Shown here piece by piece: positions 1-9,647 of a stretch of 64,000 bases of DNA. How positions within the stretch are numbered: the first letter of the stretch is position 1; the number at the start of each line of letters is the position of its first letter. The notes beneath the pieces were generated by a model, which saw only the letters and a list, made by a program, of their open reading frames with translations, made no database searches and was not told where the DNA came from. The position numbers were made by a program, and so were the translations under genes. The stretch comes from an uncultured Blastocatellia bacterium (GTDB lineage: Bacteria; Acidobacteriota; Blastocatellia; HR10), in contig CALHAI010000009.1 of assembly GCA_937934295.1 (NCBI GenBank), positions 1-64,000 on the forward strand, in the 5' to 3' direction.

Positions 1-87
1 GGTGATCCGTAGCTGTGGCACCTCGGACGCTGTGGATGAAATTCGCCCCCTGACTTGATCCCGCCCATGATGGACCTTTGATCCTCA

Positions 88-122
88 CCGGATCGCCCGC
101 TTGTGCGGGCTCGCGTGCGGAA
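88..122 (+). repeat. Degenerate intergenic repeat, copy A
   Basis: GC-rich segment containing the palindrome GCCCGC-TTGT-GCGGGC followed by TCGCGTGCGGAA. It matches the downstream half of two longer intergenic segments in this window (45941-46005 on this strand, 18904-18970 on the other strand). The preceding 87 bases show no gene. Origin unknown; it could be a REP-like element or a decayed mobile remnant. Confidence 0.4.
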
Positions 123-188
123 GAGTAATTGCAGCGCGCTCCCTCTGATTGAGAGCGATCCGCTTCTGCGCGAGTGAGCGATGGAGCG

Positions 189-217
189 TTGACTTCGTCG
201 GGGATTTGCGATATTAA
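189..217 (+). promoter_or_regulatory. Sigma-70-type promoter for the ACP gene cluster
   Basis: TTGACT at 189-194 and TATTAA at 212-217 are separated by 17 bases, close to the housekeeping consensus. Transcription would start near 224, about 27 bases before the ACP start at 251. A four-codon mini-ORF (ATG at 228, TGA at 240-242) lies in this leader and overlaps the alternative GTG start at 239. Confidence 0.5.
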
Positions 218-250
218 AGAGGCTCGCATGACGACCAGGTGAGAGCGACT

Positions 251-520
251 ATGAACGTGCAAGAGAGAGTGATTCGAGCCATCGCGCGAGCGTGCCGTCT
301 TGACCCCGAGCGCGTGCATCCAGAGGCGACGTTTGAGGAGCTGGGCGTGGATTCGCTCATGGGTCTGGAGATCGTCTTTGAGCTCGAGGAGGAGTTTAAG
401 GTTTCCATCCCGGAGAACATCGCTGTCGGCATGCGTTCGGTGCGGGATGTCATCGAGCGGCTGCACGCTGTCTTCGGACAAAGGGGAGGCCTCGAATATT
501 CGGCGGAGTCTTCGTCCTAG
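251..520 (+). CDS. Acyl carrier protein
   Basis: An 89-residue acidic protein with the carrier-protein fold signature. Ser35 lies in a GVDSLMGLE motif, the 4'-phosphopantetheine attachment site, followed by an acidic helix-II region (FELEEEF). It would hold acyl chains for the ketoacyl synthase encoded 88 bases downstream. A GTG at 239 would add four residues, but the ATG at 251 is preceded by GGTGAGAG and gives the usual ACP N-terminus. Its neighbours (ketoacyl synthase, acetyltransferase, deacetylase) are not the normal fab cluster, so this may be a dedicated carrier for a specialised lipid rather than the housekeeping AcpP. Confidence 0.88.
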   Translation: MNVQERVIRAIARACRLDPERVHPEATFEELGVDSLMGLEIVFELEEEFKVSIPENIAVGMRSVRDVIERLHAVFGQRGGLEYSAESSS

Positions 521-607
521 GCACGCGTCTTTGGGCGCGTGAGGACAAAAAGCCCTCACGATGTCGTGGACATCTCGTCCAGGGGATTCGCGCTGAGGTG
601 GGGAGAT

Positions 608-1837
608 ATGCGACGAGTGGTGGTCACCGGAATTGGCGTGATCTCGGCAGTCGGCCTGACGGCGGCCGAATTTTTCGAGAGCCTGATTCAGGCGCGTTCG
701 GGTGTTGGCGAGATCACGCAAATCCCCACGGACGCGCTGACGGTCAAAGTCGCCGCCGAGGTGAAGGGCTTCGATCCGTCGGTGCATTTTGCGGCCAAGC
801 AGATGGGGATGCTCGATCGCTTCGCGCAGTTTGCGCTTGTTGCTGCGCGCGAGGCGTTGGCCGATTCCGGCTTCTCGCCGACGGAAGCCGAAGCCGATCG
901 CTTCGGCGTCGCGATGGGGACATCGTTTGGCGGGATGGCGACGCTTGACGCCGGGTATGAGCGGCTCTATGGGGAGCGAAACCCGCGCCTGCATCCGCTC
1001 ACGATCCCGCGCATCATGTATAATGCCGCGGCGTCTCAGATCTCCCTGTTCTTCTCGGCGCGCGGGCCCATCTTGGCCATCAGCACGGCCTGCGCTTCGG
1101 GCGCGCAGGCGATTGGCTGGGCGTTTCATCAGATCAAGTACGGGTATGCCGAGGCCATGCTCGCTGGGGGGGCGGATGCGCCCATCACCTTCGGCGTCAT
1201 GAAAGCGTGGGAGGCGCTGCGCGTGTTAGCGAGCGGCCGCGGGGATCCGGCGCGCGCCTGTCGGCCCTTCAGTCGGGATCGCGAGGGATTGGTCATGGGC
1301 GAAGGGGCGGCCGTCTTAGTATTGGAGGACTATGAGCGGGCGCGAGCGCGTGGGGCGCGCATCTATGCGGAGATTGTCGGCTACGGGACATCGGCCGATG
1401 CGAGCCATATCACTGACCCTTCGGTCGAAGGGCCGGCCCGCGCCATGCGGGCAGCCTTGGCCGAAGCCGGGCTCGCGCCCGAAGCCGTCGGCTACATCAA
1501 CGCGCATGGCACGGCCACCAGGGCCAACGACCGCATCGAGACCGAGGCCATCAAACTCGTCTTCGGATCGCACGCGCGGCGTCTGGCCATCAGCTCGACC
1601 AAGGCCCTGCACGGCCACACGATGGGCGCAGCCGGCGCCATCGAGTTTGCCGCCGCTCTTCTGGCGCTACATCATGGGATCATCCCTCCAACGGCTCACT
1701 ATACGGAGCCGGATCCCGAATGCGATCTCGATTACGTCCCTAATCGCGCGCGGGAGCAGAAGCTCGAGGTCGTCCTCTCCAATTCGTTCGCTTTCGGGGG
1801 GATCAACGCCGTCCTCGTCGCGCGAAGGGTGTCATGA
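608..1837 (+). CDS. Beta-ketoacyl-ACP synthase II-like (FabF/KAS family)
   Basis: A 409-residue condensing enzyme, normal FabF length, that extends an acyl chain by decarboxylative Claisen condensation with malonyl-ACP. The active-site triad is visible: Cys162 in STACASGAQA, His300 in NAHGTAT and His337 in LHGHTMGAAGA. The start at 608 follows a GGTGGGGAGAT ribosome site and gives the typical RRVVVTGIGV N-terminus; the frame remains open 69 bases further upstream. The stop overlaps the next gene by ATGA, so the two are translationally coupled. Pairing with a private ACP and no reductase or dehydratase nearby suggests a specialised lipid or polyketide-like product. Substrate unknown. Confidence 0.9.
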   Translation: MRRVVVTGIGVISAVGLTAAEFFESLIQARSGVGEITQIPTDALTVKVAAEVKGFDPSVHFAAKQMGMLDRFAQFALVAAREALADSGFSPTEAEADRFGVAMGTSFGGMATLDAGYERLYGERNPRLHPLTIPRIMYNAAASQISLFFSARGPILAISTACASGAQAIGWAFHQIKYGYAEAMLAGGADAPITFGVMKAWEALRVLASGRGDPARACRPFSRDREGLVMGEGAAVLVLEDYERARARGARIYAEIVGYGTSADASHITDPSVEGPARAMRAALAEAGLAPEAVGYINAHGTATRANDRIETEAIKLVFGSHARRLAISSTKALHGHTMGAAGAIEFAAALLALHHGIIPPTAHYTEPDPECDLDYVPNRAREQKLEVVLSNSFAFGGINAVLVARRVS

Positions 1838-2553
1838 ACACGGCATTCGTTGAGATTCGCGTGCGCGCGGCACGGCCTGAGGATCGCGAGCGCATTCGCG
1901 CGATCTGCCAACGTTCGGTCTTGCCCGGGCATCCGACCGAACGGATCTTCGAGGACGTAGAGATCGTGAGCCGCCTTTTCGCCGATTACTACCTGGACTA
2001 CGAACCGGACTCCTGTTTTGTGGCCGAAGTTGGCGGGCGAGTCGTCGGCTACGCGCTCGCCTGCAAGGACACGCGGCGGTATCTTCGCGTCCTACTGGTG
2101 CGCATCCTGCCCGGCGTCCTCTGGCGCATCGCCAAGGGAATCGTGCTCCGGCGGTATCGGCGGCCCGAGACCTATCGCACCCTCTGGTGGGTGCTCACGC
2201 GCGCCTGGCGCGAGATTCCCACCGTGTCCATGCGAACGTATCCGGGGCATGTACACGTCAACGTAGACCCGGCCTTCACCGAAGAGAAGCTCGCGCTGTT
2301 GCGGATTGGGCGGCGATTGGGCGACGTTGTGATGGCGCATCTGCGGGAGGCGGGCGTGCGCGGCCTGCAAGGTGCGGTCGCCGAGGCGGACGGGGATGAG
2401 CGGCTGACGGAGTTCTATCGGCGATTCTATGGCGCGCGCATTGCCGCCGTCCGGCGCTTCTCTCTCTGGGAGCGCATCACGGGCACGCGGTGGTATGCCA
2501 AGCTCGTGGTGATTGATCTGCTTCCGAGGGCCGAGCGCTCGGAAGCGACGTAA
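1834..2553 (+). CDS. GNAT-family N-acetyltransferase
   Basis: A 239-residue protein with a GNAT-like beginning: an RAARPEDRERIRAIC opening helix region and the beta-strand segment FVAEVGGRVVGYALA. The C-terminal half (GADVVMAHL-type helix, then FYRRFYGAR) fits the acetyl-CoA-binding end of the fold, though the classical Q/RxxGxG/A loop is weak. It starts inside the stop of the ketoacyl synthase (ATGA overlap) and ends six bases before the deacetylase gene, so all three are probably one operon. The acceptor could be an acyl-ACP product or an amino sugar; the sequence does not tell. It is longer than a minimal GNAT domain (about 150 residues). Confidence 0.72.
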   Translation: MNTAFVEIRVRAARPEDRERIRAICQRSVLPGHPTERIFEDVEIVSRLFADYYLDYEPDSCFVAEVGGRVVGYALACKDTRRYLRVLLVRILPGVLWRIAKGIVLRRYRRPETYRTLWWVLTRAWREIPTVSMRTYPGHVHVNVDPAFTEEKLALLRIGRRLGDVVMAHLREAGVRGLQGAVAEADGDERLTEFYRRFYGARIAAVRRFSLWERITGTRWYAKLVVIDLLPRAERSEAT

Positions 2554-2559
2554 GAGCCG

Positions 2560-3606
2560 ATGCACTATCCCGTGATCCCCGCCGTGGACCGTTCGTTTGA
2601 CGACGTCTACATCTCGCCGCATCTGGACGATGTCGTCCTCTCCTGTGGAGGGCGCCTGCTGCGCGAGCGCGCTCAGGGACGATCAGTGCTGGTCGTCACC
2701 GTCTTCACGGCGGAGGCCGGACCCTGCCGGGAGATCCCCCCGCCTGTTCGTGCGCGCGTCGGCGACATGGCCCAACGGCGTCGCGAGGACGAGCGAGCGA
2801 TGACGCGCTTGGGCGCCGATTTCCTCTGGCTCGAGCATCCGGAAGCGATCTTTCGCGATCGCGCGTATCATACGCTCTTGGGCGCGTTTTCGCGGTTCGT
2901 TCCGGCGGATCGCGAGTTGGTGACCCAGCTGGCGCTTCAGCTCGTCGAGCTTGTGCAGCGGGTGCGTCCCCAACGCCTCTATTGGCCTCTGGGCGTCGGC
3001 CAGCATATCGATCATCGGGTGGTGTGTGAGGCCGGCCTGCGCCTGGCCGAGCATCTGGCACGGTTTCCGGCGAATGCCCGCGCTCCCGAAGTGTGTTTCT
3101 ACGAAGATGCCCCGTATGCCTTGATCCCTCATCTGGTGGAGCACCGGCTGAGGGACATGGGCGCGCACTGGATTGGCGAAGATGTCGAGCGAGGCTCCGC
3201 GTGGGCGCGCGCGCGTCAAGCATATGCGACGATGCTGACGCTCACCTCGGTGCGCGCAGAGGTCGGGCATTGGGTAATGCGGGCGGCGACGTATGGATTT
3301 TTGGTCCTCCGCTTCGCCAGGGAAGATCGCAGGATGGCGCGTGCGCGGCTCTGGCTGATGCCGGAGCTGTGCGAGATCAGCGAGGTCTTCTCCGAGAAGC
3401 TCGAGGCCATCGCCGCGTATCGTTCACAGATCGCGCCTGTGCTCGGCGATGTGGCAAGCTATGCCCGATTGCGCCGAGCGTACTCGCAGCGACTCGTTGG
3501 GGATGCCTCCGCGCGTTCCGATCACCCGCCGACTCATGGCATCTTCGAGCGCATCTGGCGGATGGCCCAAAGTCCGCCGGATGGAAAGGGTGAAGCCTCG
3601 CCGTAG
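2560..3606 (+). CDS. PIG-L (LmbE-like) family deacetylase
   Basis: A 348-residue protein of the zinc-dependent PIG-L/LmbE family, which removes acetyl groups from N-acetylglucosaminyl-type substrates. The metal-binding signature is present near the N-terminus as SPHLDDVVLSCGG, and a third ligand probably lies in GVGQHIDHRVV. The gene follows the GNAT gene by six bases. An acetyltransferase and a deacetylase together in a condensing-enzyme operon suggest that the cluster modifies an amino-sugar or aminoacyl lipid; this is an inference. The C-terminal third (about residues 250-348) is arginine-rich and has no recognisable domain. Confidence 0.8.
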   Translation: MHYPVIPAVDRSFDDVYISPHLDDVVLSCGGRLLRERAQGRSVLVVTVFTAEAGPCREIPPPVRARVGDMAQRRREDERAMTRLGADFLWLEHPEAIFRDRAYHTLLGAFSRFVPADRELVTQLALQLVELVQRVRPQRLYWPLGVGQHIDHRVVCEAGLRLAEHLARFPANARAPEVCFYEDAPYALIPHLVEHRLRDMGAHWIGEDVERGSAWARARQAYATMLTLTSVRAEVGHWVMRAATYGFLVLRFAREDRRMARARLWLMPELCEISEVFSEKLEAIAAYRSQIAPVLGDVASYARLRRAYSQRLVGDASARSDHPPTHGIFERIWRMAQSPPDGKGEASP

Positions 3607-3716
3607 CGGGGACCCTCACATCGGACACGACGATGCGGCATCGAAGAGCCCGAGACCTTCTTGACCACTTTGAGGCGAAAGCTTACACTTGGCGCTTTGC
3701 AAACGGGGGACTGAAG

Positions 3717-4709
3717 GTGCGCGCCCTGGGTGGAGTGATCGCCGTTCTCCTTCTAGCTTCTCCAAGCGGGTGTGACAAGGCCGTGCGCCAGCCGAAGGGG
3801 GAGGAGGGCGTTGTGCTTTCGGCGGATGTGCCGGTTCGGAACTCGACGGCGGTTTTGGCCATCGAGCTGACGAGACTTCAACGCGGCGAGGGGGTGGAGA
3901 TTCTGGAGCGGAAGGGGGCGGAGTGGATGCGTATCCGGACGCGAGGGGGGGTCGAGGGGTGGGTGGAAGCGCGCTATGTGTTGAGCAAACAGGCGTTCGA
4001 GCACGCGCAAGCGTTGGAACGGGAGATGGCGATGATCCAGCGACAAGCGCTCGGACAACTTGTGGGGAGCGCCGCGATTCGGCTGACGCCCGGTCGCGCA
4101 GTGGAAGAAAACGTGCTCTTTTATGCGCCTGCCGGAACGCTCGTGGATGTCCTGCGCCGCGAGCGGACGTCGCGGCTAGGTCGGGAGGTGCTCCCGCGGC
4201 GCTATCAGCCGTATGCGCGCCGCGCCCGAGTATCTGAACCCATGCCGCCTTCGGACCTCTGGTACTGTGTGCGGTTGCCCGAGTCCTTTCTCGTTCGCGT
4301 AGGGTGGGTCTATGCCCCTTTGGTGGAGCTGAAGGTGCCGGATCGGTTGCGCCACCTGCAGGGCGAATATACCTTCGTCGCATGGTATGAGCTGGCGTCG
4401 GTTGAGGACCCGGAGATCGGGACCTCATATCACTACCTGACCTTCGACACGCATCGAACGGCTCCCGTTCCGGGCACGGACTTCGAACGACTGCGCCTCT
4501 GGATCTGGGACATCGAGCAGCATCGGTATAAGATTGGACGCTGGGAGATCGCCCACGGTGTCCTTCCCATCGCGCATCAGCGCGACGCGACGCTTCACCG
4601 ATTTCGGATGCGGCTCTACGATCCGAAGACAGGGGAGTTGACCGACGTCGAATACCTCGTGGACGTGAGTGATCGGTTTGCCCCTCGGCTACTTCGCTCT
4701 CGGCCATAA
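3717..4709 (+). CDS. Lipoprotein with SH3-like domain
   Basis: A 330-residue protein. The chosen GTG start at 3717 gives a lipoprotein signal: hydrophobic VIAVLLLASPSGC, with the Cys about 19 residues in, so export and lipid anchoring are likely. Residues 40-95 resemble a bacterial SH3 domain (LQRGEGVEILERKG, MRIRTRGGVEGWV), usually involved in cell-wall or ligand contact. The rest (about 110-330) is of unknown type. The frame is open upstream to 3633, but a longer start would bury the signal peptide. It follows the deacetylase gene by 110 bases, so it may be a separate unit. Confidence 0.7.
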   Translation: MRALGGVIAVLLLASPSGCDKAVRQPKGEEGVVLSADVPVRNSTAVLAIELTRLQRGEGVEILERKGAEWMRIRTRGGVEGWVEARYVLSKQAFEHAQALEREMAMIQRQALGQLVGSAAIRLTPGRAVEENVLFYAPAGTLVDVLRRERTSRLGREVLPRRYQPYARRARVSEPMPPSDLWYCVRLPESFLVRVGWVYAPLVELKVPDRLRHLQGEYTFVAWYELASVEDPEIGTSYHYLTFDTHRTAPVPGTDFERLRLWIWDIEQHRYKIGRWEIAHGVLPIAHQRDATLHRFRMRLYDPKTGELTDVEYLVDVSDRFAPRLLRSRP

Positions 4710-4749
4710 CTTGCCGGAGGGTGAGCGCTCGGCGTATGCTCTCAAGCGT

Positions 4750-5538
4750 ATGAGATGGAGATACCGATCGGCCGTTCTCTCATTCCTCCTATTAGCTGGG
4801 GCGCCGATCCCGTCGCCGACTCAAGACAAGAAAGCCCTTGAGATCGTGCAACGCACCATCGCGGCCTACGGTGGGGAGGCCTCCGTGTATTTGCTGCGCC
4901 AGAGGGGGCAGCTGCGCGGCTTCGTGAAGGCCTACCTGGAGGACGGCAGCACCCGCGAGGGGGAGATCACGATCCGCTTCCTCCATCGCCTGGAGAGACA
5001 GGATGAGTTGCGGCAAATCGAGCTGCGGTTTCCCAATGCGCCGACGCTCACCATCACCTATGATGGGGAGCGCGTGGGGGGGACCGAAGACGGAGTGCCC
5101 ATCGTCCTGCGCTTGCGCACGGAAGCGGCGTTTCGAGCGGAGTTGAAGCACAACTACGAGACGCTCTTGCGCTATCGCGAATACAAGGCCGAAGTGAAGT
5201 ACGTCGGGCGAGAGAAACGGAGCGGGATTGACGTCGACGTCCTCGACCTCACCTTGCCGGATGGCGCGACCACGCGCTATTTCATCAGCACGAAGACATC
5301 TCGCATCCTCCACATCGAGTACGACGTCTCCGTCCCGTTGGTGAGCAAACCGATTCGCTTTCGGGATTCCTTCTACGACTTCCGCGTCGTGCAGACGACG
5401 CTCGTGCCGTATCGCATTGAGCGGTACGAGGACGGGCGACTCGTGCAGGAGATTCGGCTCACGGAAGTCGCTTACGGGGTGCAGATCGAGGAAGCGCAGT
5501 TTCGGCTCTCCGGCTCGGGAGACCGAAAGCCTCTTTGA
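4750..5538 (+). CDS. Secreted protein of unknown function (LolA-like fold suspected)
   Basis: A 262-residue protein. Starting at ATG 4750 gives a cleavable signal peptide (RYRSAVLSFLLLAGAPIPSP). The mature part alternates charged and aromatic residues in predicted beta-strands: a helix with AYGGE, then strands such as LTITYDGERVGG and TRYFISTKTSRILHIEYD. This is the layout of outer-membrane lipoprotein-carrier-like (LolA/LppX) folds, but no specific motif proves it. The open frame begins at 4669 inside the previous gene; that start lacks the signal peptide. It lies 40 bases after the SH3 lipoprotein and probably shares its transcript. Function unknown. Confidence 0.65.
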   Translation: MRWRYRSAVLSFLLLAGAPIPSPTQDKKALEIVQRTIAAYGGEASVYLLRQRGQLRGFVKAYLEDGSTREGEITIRFLHRLERQDELRQIELRFPNAPTLTITYDGERVGGTEDGVPIVLRLRTEAAFRAELKHNYETLLRYREYKAEVKYVGREKRSGIDVDVLDLTLPDGATTRYFISTKTSRILHIEYDVSVPLVSKPIRFRDSFYDFRVVQTTLVPYRIERYEDGRLVQEIRLTEVAYGVQIEEAQFRLSGSGDRKPL

Positions 5539-5563
5539 GGAGACGTCAGGAGAGGTCGTCTCC
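5539..5563 (+). terminator. Hairpin between convergent genes, possible terminator
   Basis: GGAGACG (5539-5545) and CGTCTCC (5557-5563) form a 7-bp stem with an 11-base loop in the short gap between convergent genes. There is no T-tract on either side, so its role as a terminator is uncertain. Confidence 0.3.
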
Positions 5564-5599
5564 GCGGGACCCTTCGCCGCTCGGACGTTGAAGATGCGC

Positions 5600-6610
5600 T
5601 CACATCGTTCGTCCCACGGCGGCGGCGATCTGCCGGAGTTGTCCGACCAACTCGTCGAGTTGCTCGGGCCGCAGCGCTTGCGGGCCATCGCAAAGCGCTT
5701 CTTCGGGCCGATGATGCACCTCGATGAGCAAGCCATCGGCGCCGGCCGCGACGGCCGCGCGAGCCATGGGTGGGACTTTGTCGCGACGTCCCGTACCGTG
5801 GCTTGGATCGGCGATCACGGGCAGGTAGGTGAGCTTCTTGAAGACGGGAATGGCCGAGATGTCGAGCGTATACCGGAGCGAGGTCTCGAACGTGCGAATC
5901 CCGCGCTCGCAGAGCATGACGTTCGGATTGCCGCCGGAGACGATGTACTCCGCCGCCAGCAGCGTCTCTTCGATGGTCGCCGCCGGACCGCGCTTGAGGA
6001 GCACGGGCTTGGGCTGCCGGCCCAATTCCTTGAGCAGGTTGAAGTGCTGCATGTTGCGCGCGCCGACCTGCAGGATGTCCACGTACTCGGACATGAGGGG
6101 GATCTGCGCGATCTCCATCACTTCCGAGACGACGAGCAGACCATAGCGATCGGCAGCTTCGCGTAAGTAGCGCAGACCTTCTTCGCCGAGCCCTTGAAAG
6201 CTGTAGGGCGAAGTGCGCGGCTTGAACGCCCCGCCGCGCAAGATCTTCGCACCCGCGCGCTTGACGGCGTCGGCGATCTCCAGGACTTGCTCGCGGCTTT
6301 CGACAGCGCAAGGGCCGGCCATGAGAATGATCTCGCGACCGCCGATCACGACATCGCCAAGGCGAATCTCCAAATCCTCCTGCCGGAAGGAACGGCTCAC
6401 GAGCTTATACGGCGTCGTCACGCGGATGACTTCGGCGACGCCGGGCAACAGTTCCAGCTCACGTGCGTCCACGATCTTGTTGCCGACGGCCCCCAGGACC
6501 GTGCGCGTGACGCCCGTCGAACGGTGGACGTCAAAACCAAGTTGCATGAGCTTCTCAATGACGCGCCCGATCTGCTCCTCGGTGGCGTTCCCCTCCATGA
6601 CGACGATCAT
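5600..6610 (-). CDS. aroF: 3-deoxy-7-phosphoheptulonate synthase (DAHP synthase, type I-beta)
   Basis: A 336-residue enzyme that condenses phosphoenolpyruvate and erythrose-4-phosphate in the first step of the shikimate pathway. Residues 1-70 form a ferredoxin-like/ACT-like regulatory domain typical of the I-beta class. The catalytic barrel follows, with [37 protein letters not shown] and [11 protein letters not shown]. It overlaps the chorismate mutase gene by ATGA and ends the trp operon. An adjacent chorismate mutase often supplies allosteric control for DAHP synthase in other bacteria; here the two are separate but coupled proteins. Confidence 0.95.
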   Translation of the reverse strand: MIVVMEGNATEEQIGRVIEKLMQLGFDVHRSTGVTRTVLGAVGNKIVDARELELLPGVAEVIRVTTPYKLVSRSFRQEDLEIRLGDVVIGGREIILMAGPCAVESREQVLEIADAVKRAGAKILRGGAFKPRTSPYSFQGLGEEGLRYLREAADRYGLLVVSEVMEIAQIPLMSEYVDILQVGARNMQHFNLLKELGRQPKPVLLKRGPAATIEETLLAAEYIVSGGNPNVMLCERGIRTFETSLRYTLDISAIPVFKKLTYLPVIADPSHGTGRRDKVPPMARAAVAAGADGLLIEVHHRPEEALCDGPQALRPEQLDELVGQLRQIAAAVGRTM

Positions 6611-6927
6611 CTCTCCCCCCTCCTCCTCATCCCCGGCGGGGGCTCATCGAGACCCTCGGGGGATTCGGCAGCGAGCCGTTCGAGTCGGCGCGATTCATCA
6701 ATGATGCGCTCGAAGAGGCGCTGTAACGCGTCGTCATCGAGCGGACCGTGATTGAGGCGTCGTACGCGCTCCAGCACTTGTTGCTCGCGCTCCGGGGAAT
6801 AGATGGGCAGATTTCGCGCCCGTTTCAATTTCCCGATCTCGAAGGCGCAGCGAGAGCGCCGATTCAATAGCTCGACCAATTGCGCGTCGATCTCGTCGAT
6901 CATCCGCCGCCAATCCTCGATCTCCAC
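6607..6927 (-). CDS. Chorismate mutase, AroQ class
   Basis: A 106-residue all-helical AroQ-type protein that converts chorismate to prephenate for phenylalanine and tyrosine synthesis. Visible features are the opening helix RRMIDEIDAQLVELLNRRS, then GKLKRARNLPIYSPERE with the conserved Lys and Arg residues, and a third helix LFERIIDESRRLE. The proline-rich tail (PEGLDEPPPG) is outside the domain. It lies 12 bases after trpA and overlaps the DAHP synthase start by four bases, so it sits in an operon where tryptophan and phenylalanine/tyrosine genes are co-transcribed. Confidence 0.9.
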   Translation of the reverse strand: MEIEDWRRMIDEIDAQLVELLNRRSRCAFEIGKLKRARNLPIYSPEREQQVLERVRRLNHGPLDDDALQRLFERIIDESRRLERLAAESPEGLDEPPPGMRRRGER

Positions 6928-6939
6928 GGTGCGACCTCC

Positions 6940-7746
6940 TCAGTTGGGGATTTCCGTCGCTCCGCTCTTCAGCCATCGGGCGAAACGGGCGACACGCTTG
7001 ACCAGATCCGGCTCTGCCGCATGCCGCTCGATCTCCTGGACGAGCGCGCTGCCGACCACCGCGGCATCCGCATAGTGCCAAATCTCCCGCACGTGTTCCG
7101 GTCGAGAGATGCCGAAGCCGACGGCGATGGGCAAATCCGTATGGCGACGCACGCGTTCGACCGTCGGACGCATCGTCTCCGAAAGCTGCTCGCGCGTTCC
7201 CGTCACGCCGGTGCGCGAGACGACGTAGATGAAGCCCGAGGCCGAGCGCGCGATCTCCGCGATCCGCTCATCTGTGCTCGTTGGCGCGACGAGGAAAATC
7301 GTCTCGATCCCCTGCGCGCGCATCACTTGTCGGAACTCTTCGGCTTCTTCCGGGACGAGATCAGTCGTGAGCACGCCATCGATGCCCACGACCGCCATCT
7401 CGCGCGCCAAGCGTTCGAGCCCGAATTGTAACAGAGGGTTGAGGTAGCTGAAAAGAACGATCGGGATCTCCGAATGCCGACGGACGTCAGCGACGATGTC
7501 CAAGCAGTCGCGCAGGCGCGTGCCCCGCCGCAGAGCGCGTTCTGCAGCGCGTTGGAGGATCGGCCCATCCGCGATGGGGTCGGAGAAAGGGACGCCGAGT
7601 TCGAGGACGTCCGCGCCCGCGGCCTCCAGGGCTCGGATCAAGCGCGCGGTCGTCTCCAGATCCGGATCGCCAGCCATCAGATACGGGATGAATCCCTTCC
7701 GCCCCGTTCGTCGCAAGGCCTGCAGTCGCTCTCGAAGCCGACTCAT
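6940..7746 (-). CDS. trpA: Tryptophan synthase alpha subunit
   Basis: A 268-residue TIM-barrel subunit that splits indole-3-glycerol phosphate to indole and glyceraldehyde 3-phosphate and passes indole to TrpB. The family signature [17 protein letters not shown] with the catalytic Glu and Asp is present at about residues 45-62, and the phosphate-binding end shows [11 protein letters not shown] and AAVVGSALV. The start overlaps the trpB stop by ATGA, which fits the equimolar synthesis needed for the alpha2-beta2 complex. Confidence 0.97.
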   Translation of the reverse strand: MSRLRERLQALRRTGRKGFIPYLMAGDPDLETTARLIRALEAAGADVLELGVPFSDPIADGPILQRAAERALRRGTRLRDCLDIVADVRRHSEIPIVLFSYLNPLLQFGLERLAREMAVVGIDGVLTTDLVPEEAEEFRQVMRAQGIETIFLVAPTSTDERIAEIARSASGFIYVVSRTGVTGTREQLSETMRPTVERVRRHTDLPIAVGFGISRPEHVREIWHYADAAVVGSALVQEIERHAAEPDLVKRVARFARWLKSGATEIPN

Positions 7747-8957
7747 GGCGACGGCATCCCCTCAGGGTGGAACCGGTCGGCGACCGTCTGCACGTCTTTG
7801 TCGCCCCGACCGGAGAGGTTGACGATGAGAATCTGATCGCGCCGCATCGTCGGCGCCAGACGACACACGTAAGCGAGCGCATGCGCGCTCTCCAAAGCCG
7901 GGAGGATGCCCTCCGTGCGCGCGAGCAGGTGAAAGGCTTCGAGCGCTTCCTGATCGCTGACCGAGACGTACTCGATGCGCCCGCGATCCCGCCAGTACGC
8001 ATGCTCCGGTCCGACGGCCGCGTAGTCCAATCCGGCGGCGACCGAATGCGTGAGAGCGATCTGCCCATCTTCGTCCTGCAGGACATAGGTGTAGGTGCCG
8101 TGCAGGACGCCGGGCCGACCACCGGCGAATCGCGCGGCGTGCTCGCCGAGCGTGTGGCCGCAGCCGCCCGCCTCCACACCGATCATTCGCACCTGGGGTT
8201 CGGCGAGGAAGTCGAAGAACAGGCCGAGGGCATTGCTCCCTCCGCCGACACACGCGATGAGGACATCGGGCAAGCGCCCTGCGCATTCGAGGATTTGCTC
8301 GCGCGTCTCGCGCCCGATGAGCGATTGGAAATCGCGCACGATCATGGGATAAGGATGCGGCCCGAGTACCGAGCCGAGCAGGTAATACGTCGTCTCGACA
8401 TATGTCACCCAATCGCGCAAGGCTTCGCTGATGGCCTCCTTGAGCGTGCGACTTCCGGCATCCACGCCGCGCACCTCCGCTCCGAGCAGTTGCATGCGGA
8501 AGACATTGAGCGCTTGGCGCCGCATGTCTTCCGTCCCCATGTAGATGACGCACTGCAAGCCGAGCAACGCGCAGGCGGTCGCCGTCGCCACGCCATGCTG
8601 TCCGGCCCCGGTCTCGGCGATCACGCGCGTCTTCCCCATGCGCTTGGCCAGAAGCGCTTGGCCCAACGCGTTGTTGATCTTGTGGGCGCCCGTGTGGCAG
8701 AGGTCTTCGCGCTTGAGGTAGATCTTCGCGCCCCCGAGATGCTCGGTCAGCCGCCGGGCGAAGAAGAGCGGCGTCGGTCTCCCCACATAGGTGCGGAGCA
8801 ACTCGTGCAGCTCGCGGTGAAAGTCCGGGTCTTCGCGCGCAGCCAGGTAGGCCGCGGTCAACTCCTGCAGTGGATGCATGAGCGTCTCCGGGACGAATCG
8901 TCCCCCATAGGGGCCAAAATGTCCTCGCGCATCAGGAAGCGAAAAGGCACGGCTCAT
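7743..8957 (-). CDS. trpB: Tryptophan synthase beta subunit
   Basis: A 404-residue PLP enzyme joining indole and serine to tryptophan. The PLP lysine lies in [14 protein letters not shown], followed by the AETGAGQHG loop; the phosphate-binding glycines are in [10 protein letters not shown]. The ATG at 8957 follows an AAGGAGTC ribosome site and gives the family N-terminus ([15 protein letters not shown]). The frame stays open upstream through trpF, but that extension is a shadow. It is the normal TrpB1 type encoded directly before trpA. Confidence 0.97.
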   Translation of the reverse strand: MSRAFSLPDARGHFGPYGGRFVPETLMHPLQELTAAYLAAREDPDFHRELHELLRTYVGRPTPLFFARRLTEHLGGAKIYLKREDLCHTGAHKINNALGQALLAKRMGKTRVIAETGAGQHGVATATACALLGLQCVIYMGTEDMRRQALNVFRMQLLGAEVRGVDAGSRTLKEAISEALRDWVTYVETTYYLLGSVLGPHPYPMIVRDFQSLIGRETREQILECAGRLPDVLIACVGGGSNALGLFFDFLAEPQVRMIGVEAGGCGHTLGEHAARFAGGRPGVLHGTYTYVLQDEDGQIALTHSVAAGLDYAAVGPEHAYWRDRGRIEYVSVSDQEALEAFHLLARTEGILPALESAHALAYVCRLAPTMRRDQILIVNLSGRGDKDVQTVADRFHPEGMPSP

Positions 8958-8971
8958 GATCTGACTCCTTC

Positions 8972-9643
8972 TCATCCGAAAAGGCTCGAATCCTCTTCGC
9001 GCTCGGAAAGGTTGCGCGCGCCGGCCGCTTTCGCCGCGGCGATGAACGCGCGCATCCGCTCGACGTCTTTCTTTCCAGGACACGCCTCCACACCCGTGCA
9101 CACGTCGACGGCATAGGGACGCACCCAGCGGATCGCTTCCGCGACATTCTCCGGCGAGAGGCCGCCGGCCAGAATCAGTACGGGGACGAACGACTTCGCT
9201 CGTCGCGCGATCGTCCAATCGAAGCGTTGGCCCGTCCCGCCATACTCGCCCGCACGAGCGGCATCGAGCAGAATGGCGTGGGCCGAATACATCACCAATT
9301 CGTGCGGGTGAAAATCGGGGCTGACGCGCACGGCCTTGATGACGCGCCAACGCTGGGCGACGCGATGACAGAGGGCGGGTGATTCGTCGCCGTGAAGTTG
9401 AACGACAGCGAGCCGCGTCTCGACGACGAGGCGCGCCATCGCGTCCAGGTCGTCCTCGTTGACGAAGACGCCGACCGGCGTGACAAAAGGCGGCAGTCGC
9501 TCGATGATCGCCCGCGCCCGCTCGGGCTCGATATATCGCGGGCTCTTCCGATAGAAGTTGAATCCGAGCGCGTCGGCGCCCGCTTCGACGGCGACGAGGG
9601 CATCCTCCACATTTGTAATGCCGCAGATCTTCACCCGGACCAT
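8972..9643 (-). CDS. trpF: Phosphoribosylanthranilate isomerase
   Basis: A 223-residue TIM barrel for the third step of tryptophan synthesis (Amadori rearrangement of phosphoribosylanthranilate). The start at 9643 gives the classical [14 protein letters not shown]-terminus with the catalytic Cys. Later motifs include [21 protein letters not shown] and [15 protein letters not shown], carrying the catalytic Asp and phosphate-binding loops. It lies four bases after trpC and 14 before trpB. Confidence 0.96.
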   Translation of the reverse strand: MVRVKICGITNVEDALVAVEAGADALGFNFYRKSPRYIEPERARAIIERLPPFVTPVGVFVNEDDLDAMARLVVETRLAVVQLHGDESPALCHRVAQRWRVIKAVRVSPDFHPHELVMYSAHAILLDAARAGEYGGTGQRFDWTIARRAKSFVPVLILAGGLSPENVAEAIRWVRPYAVDVCTGVEACPGKKDVERMRAFIAAAKAAGARNLSEREEDSSLFG

Positions 9644-9647
9644 CGGC

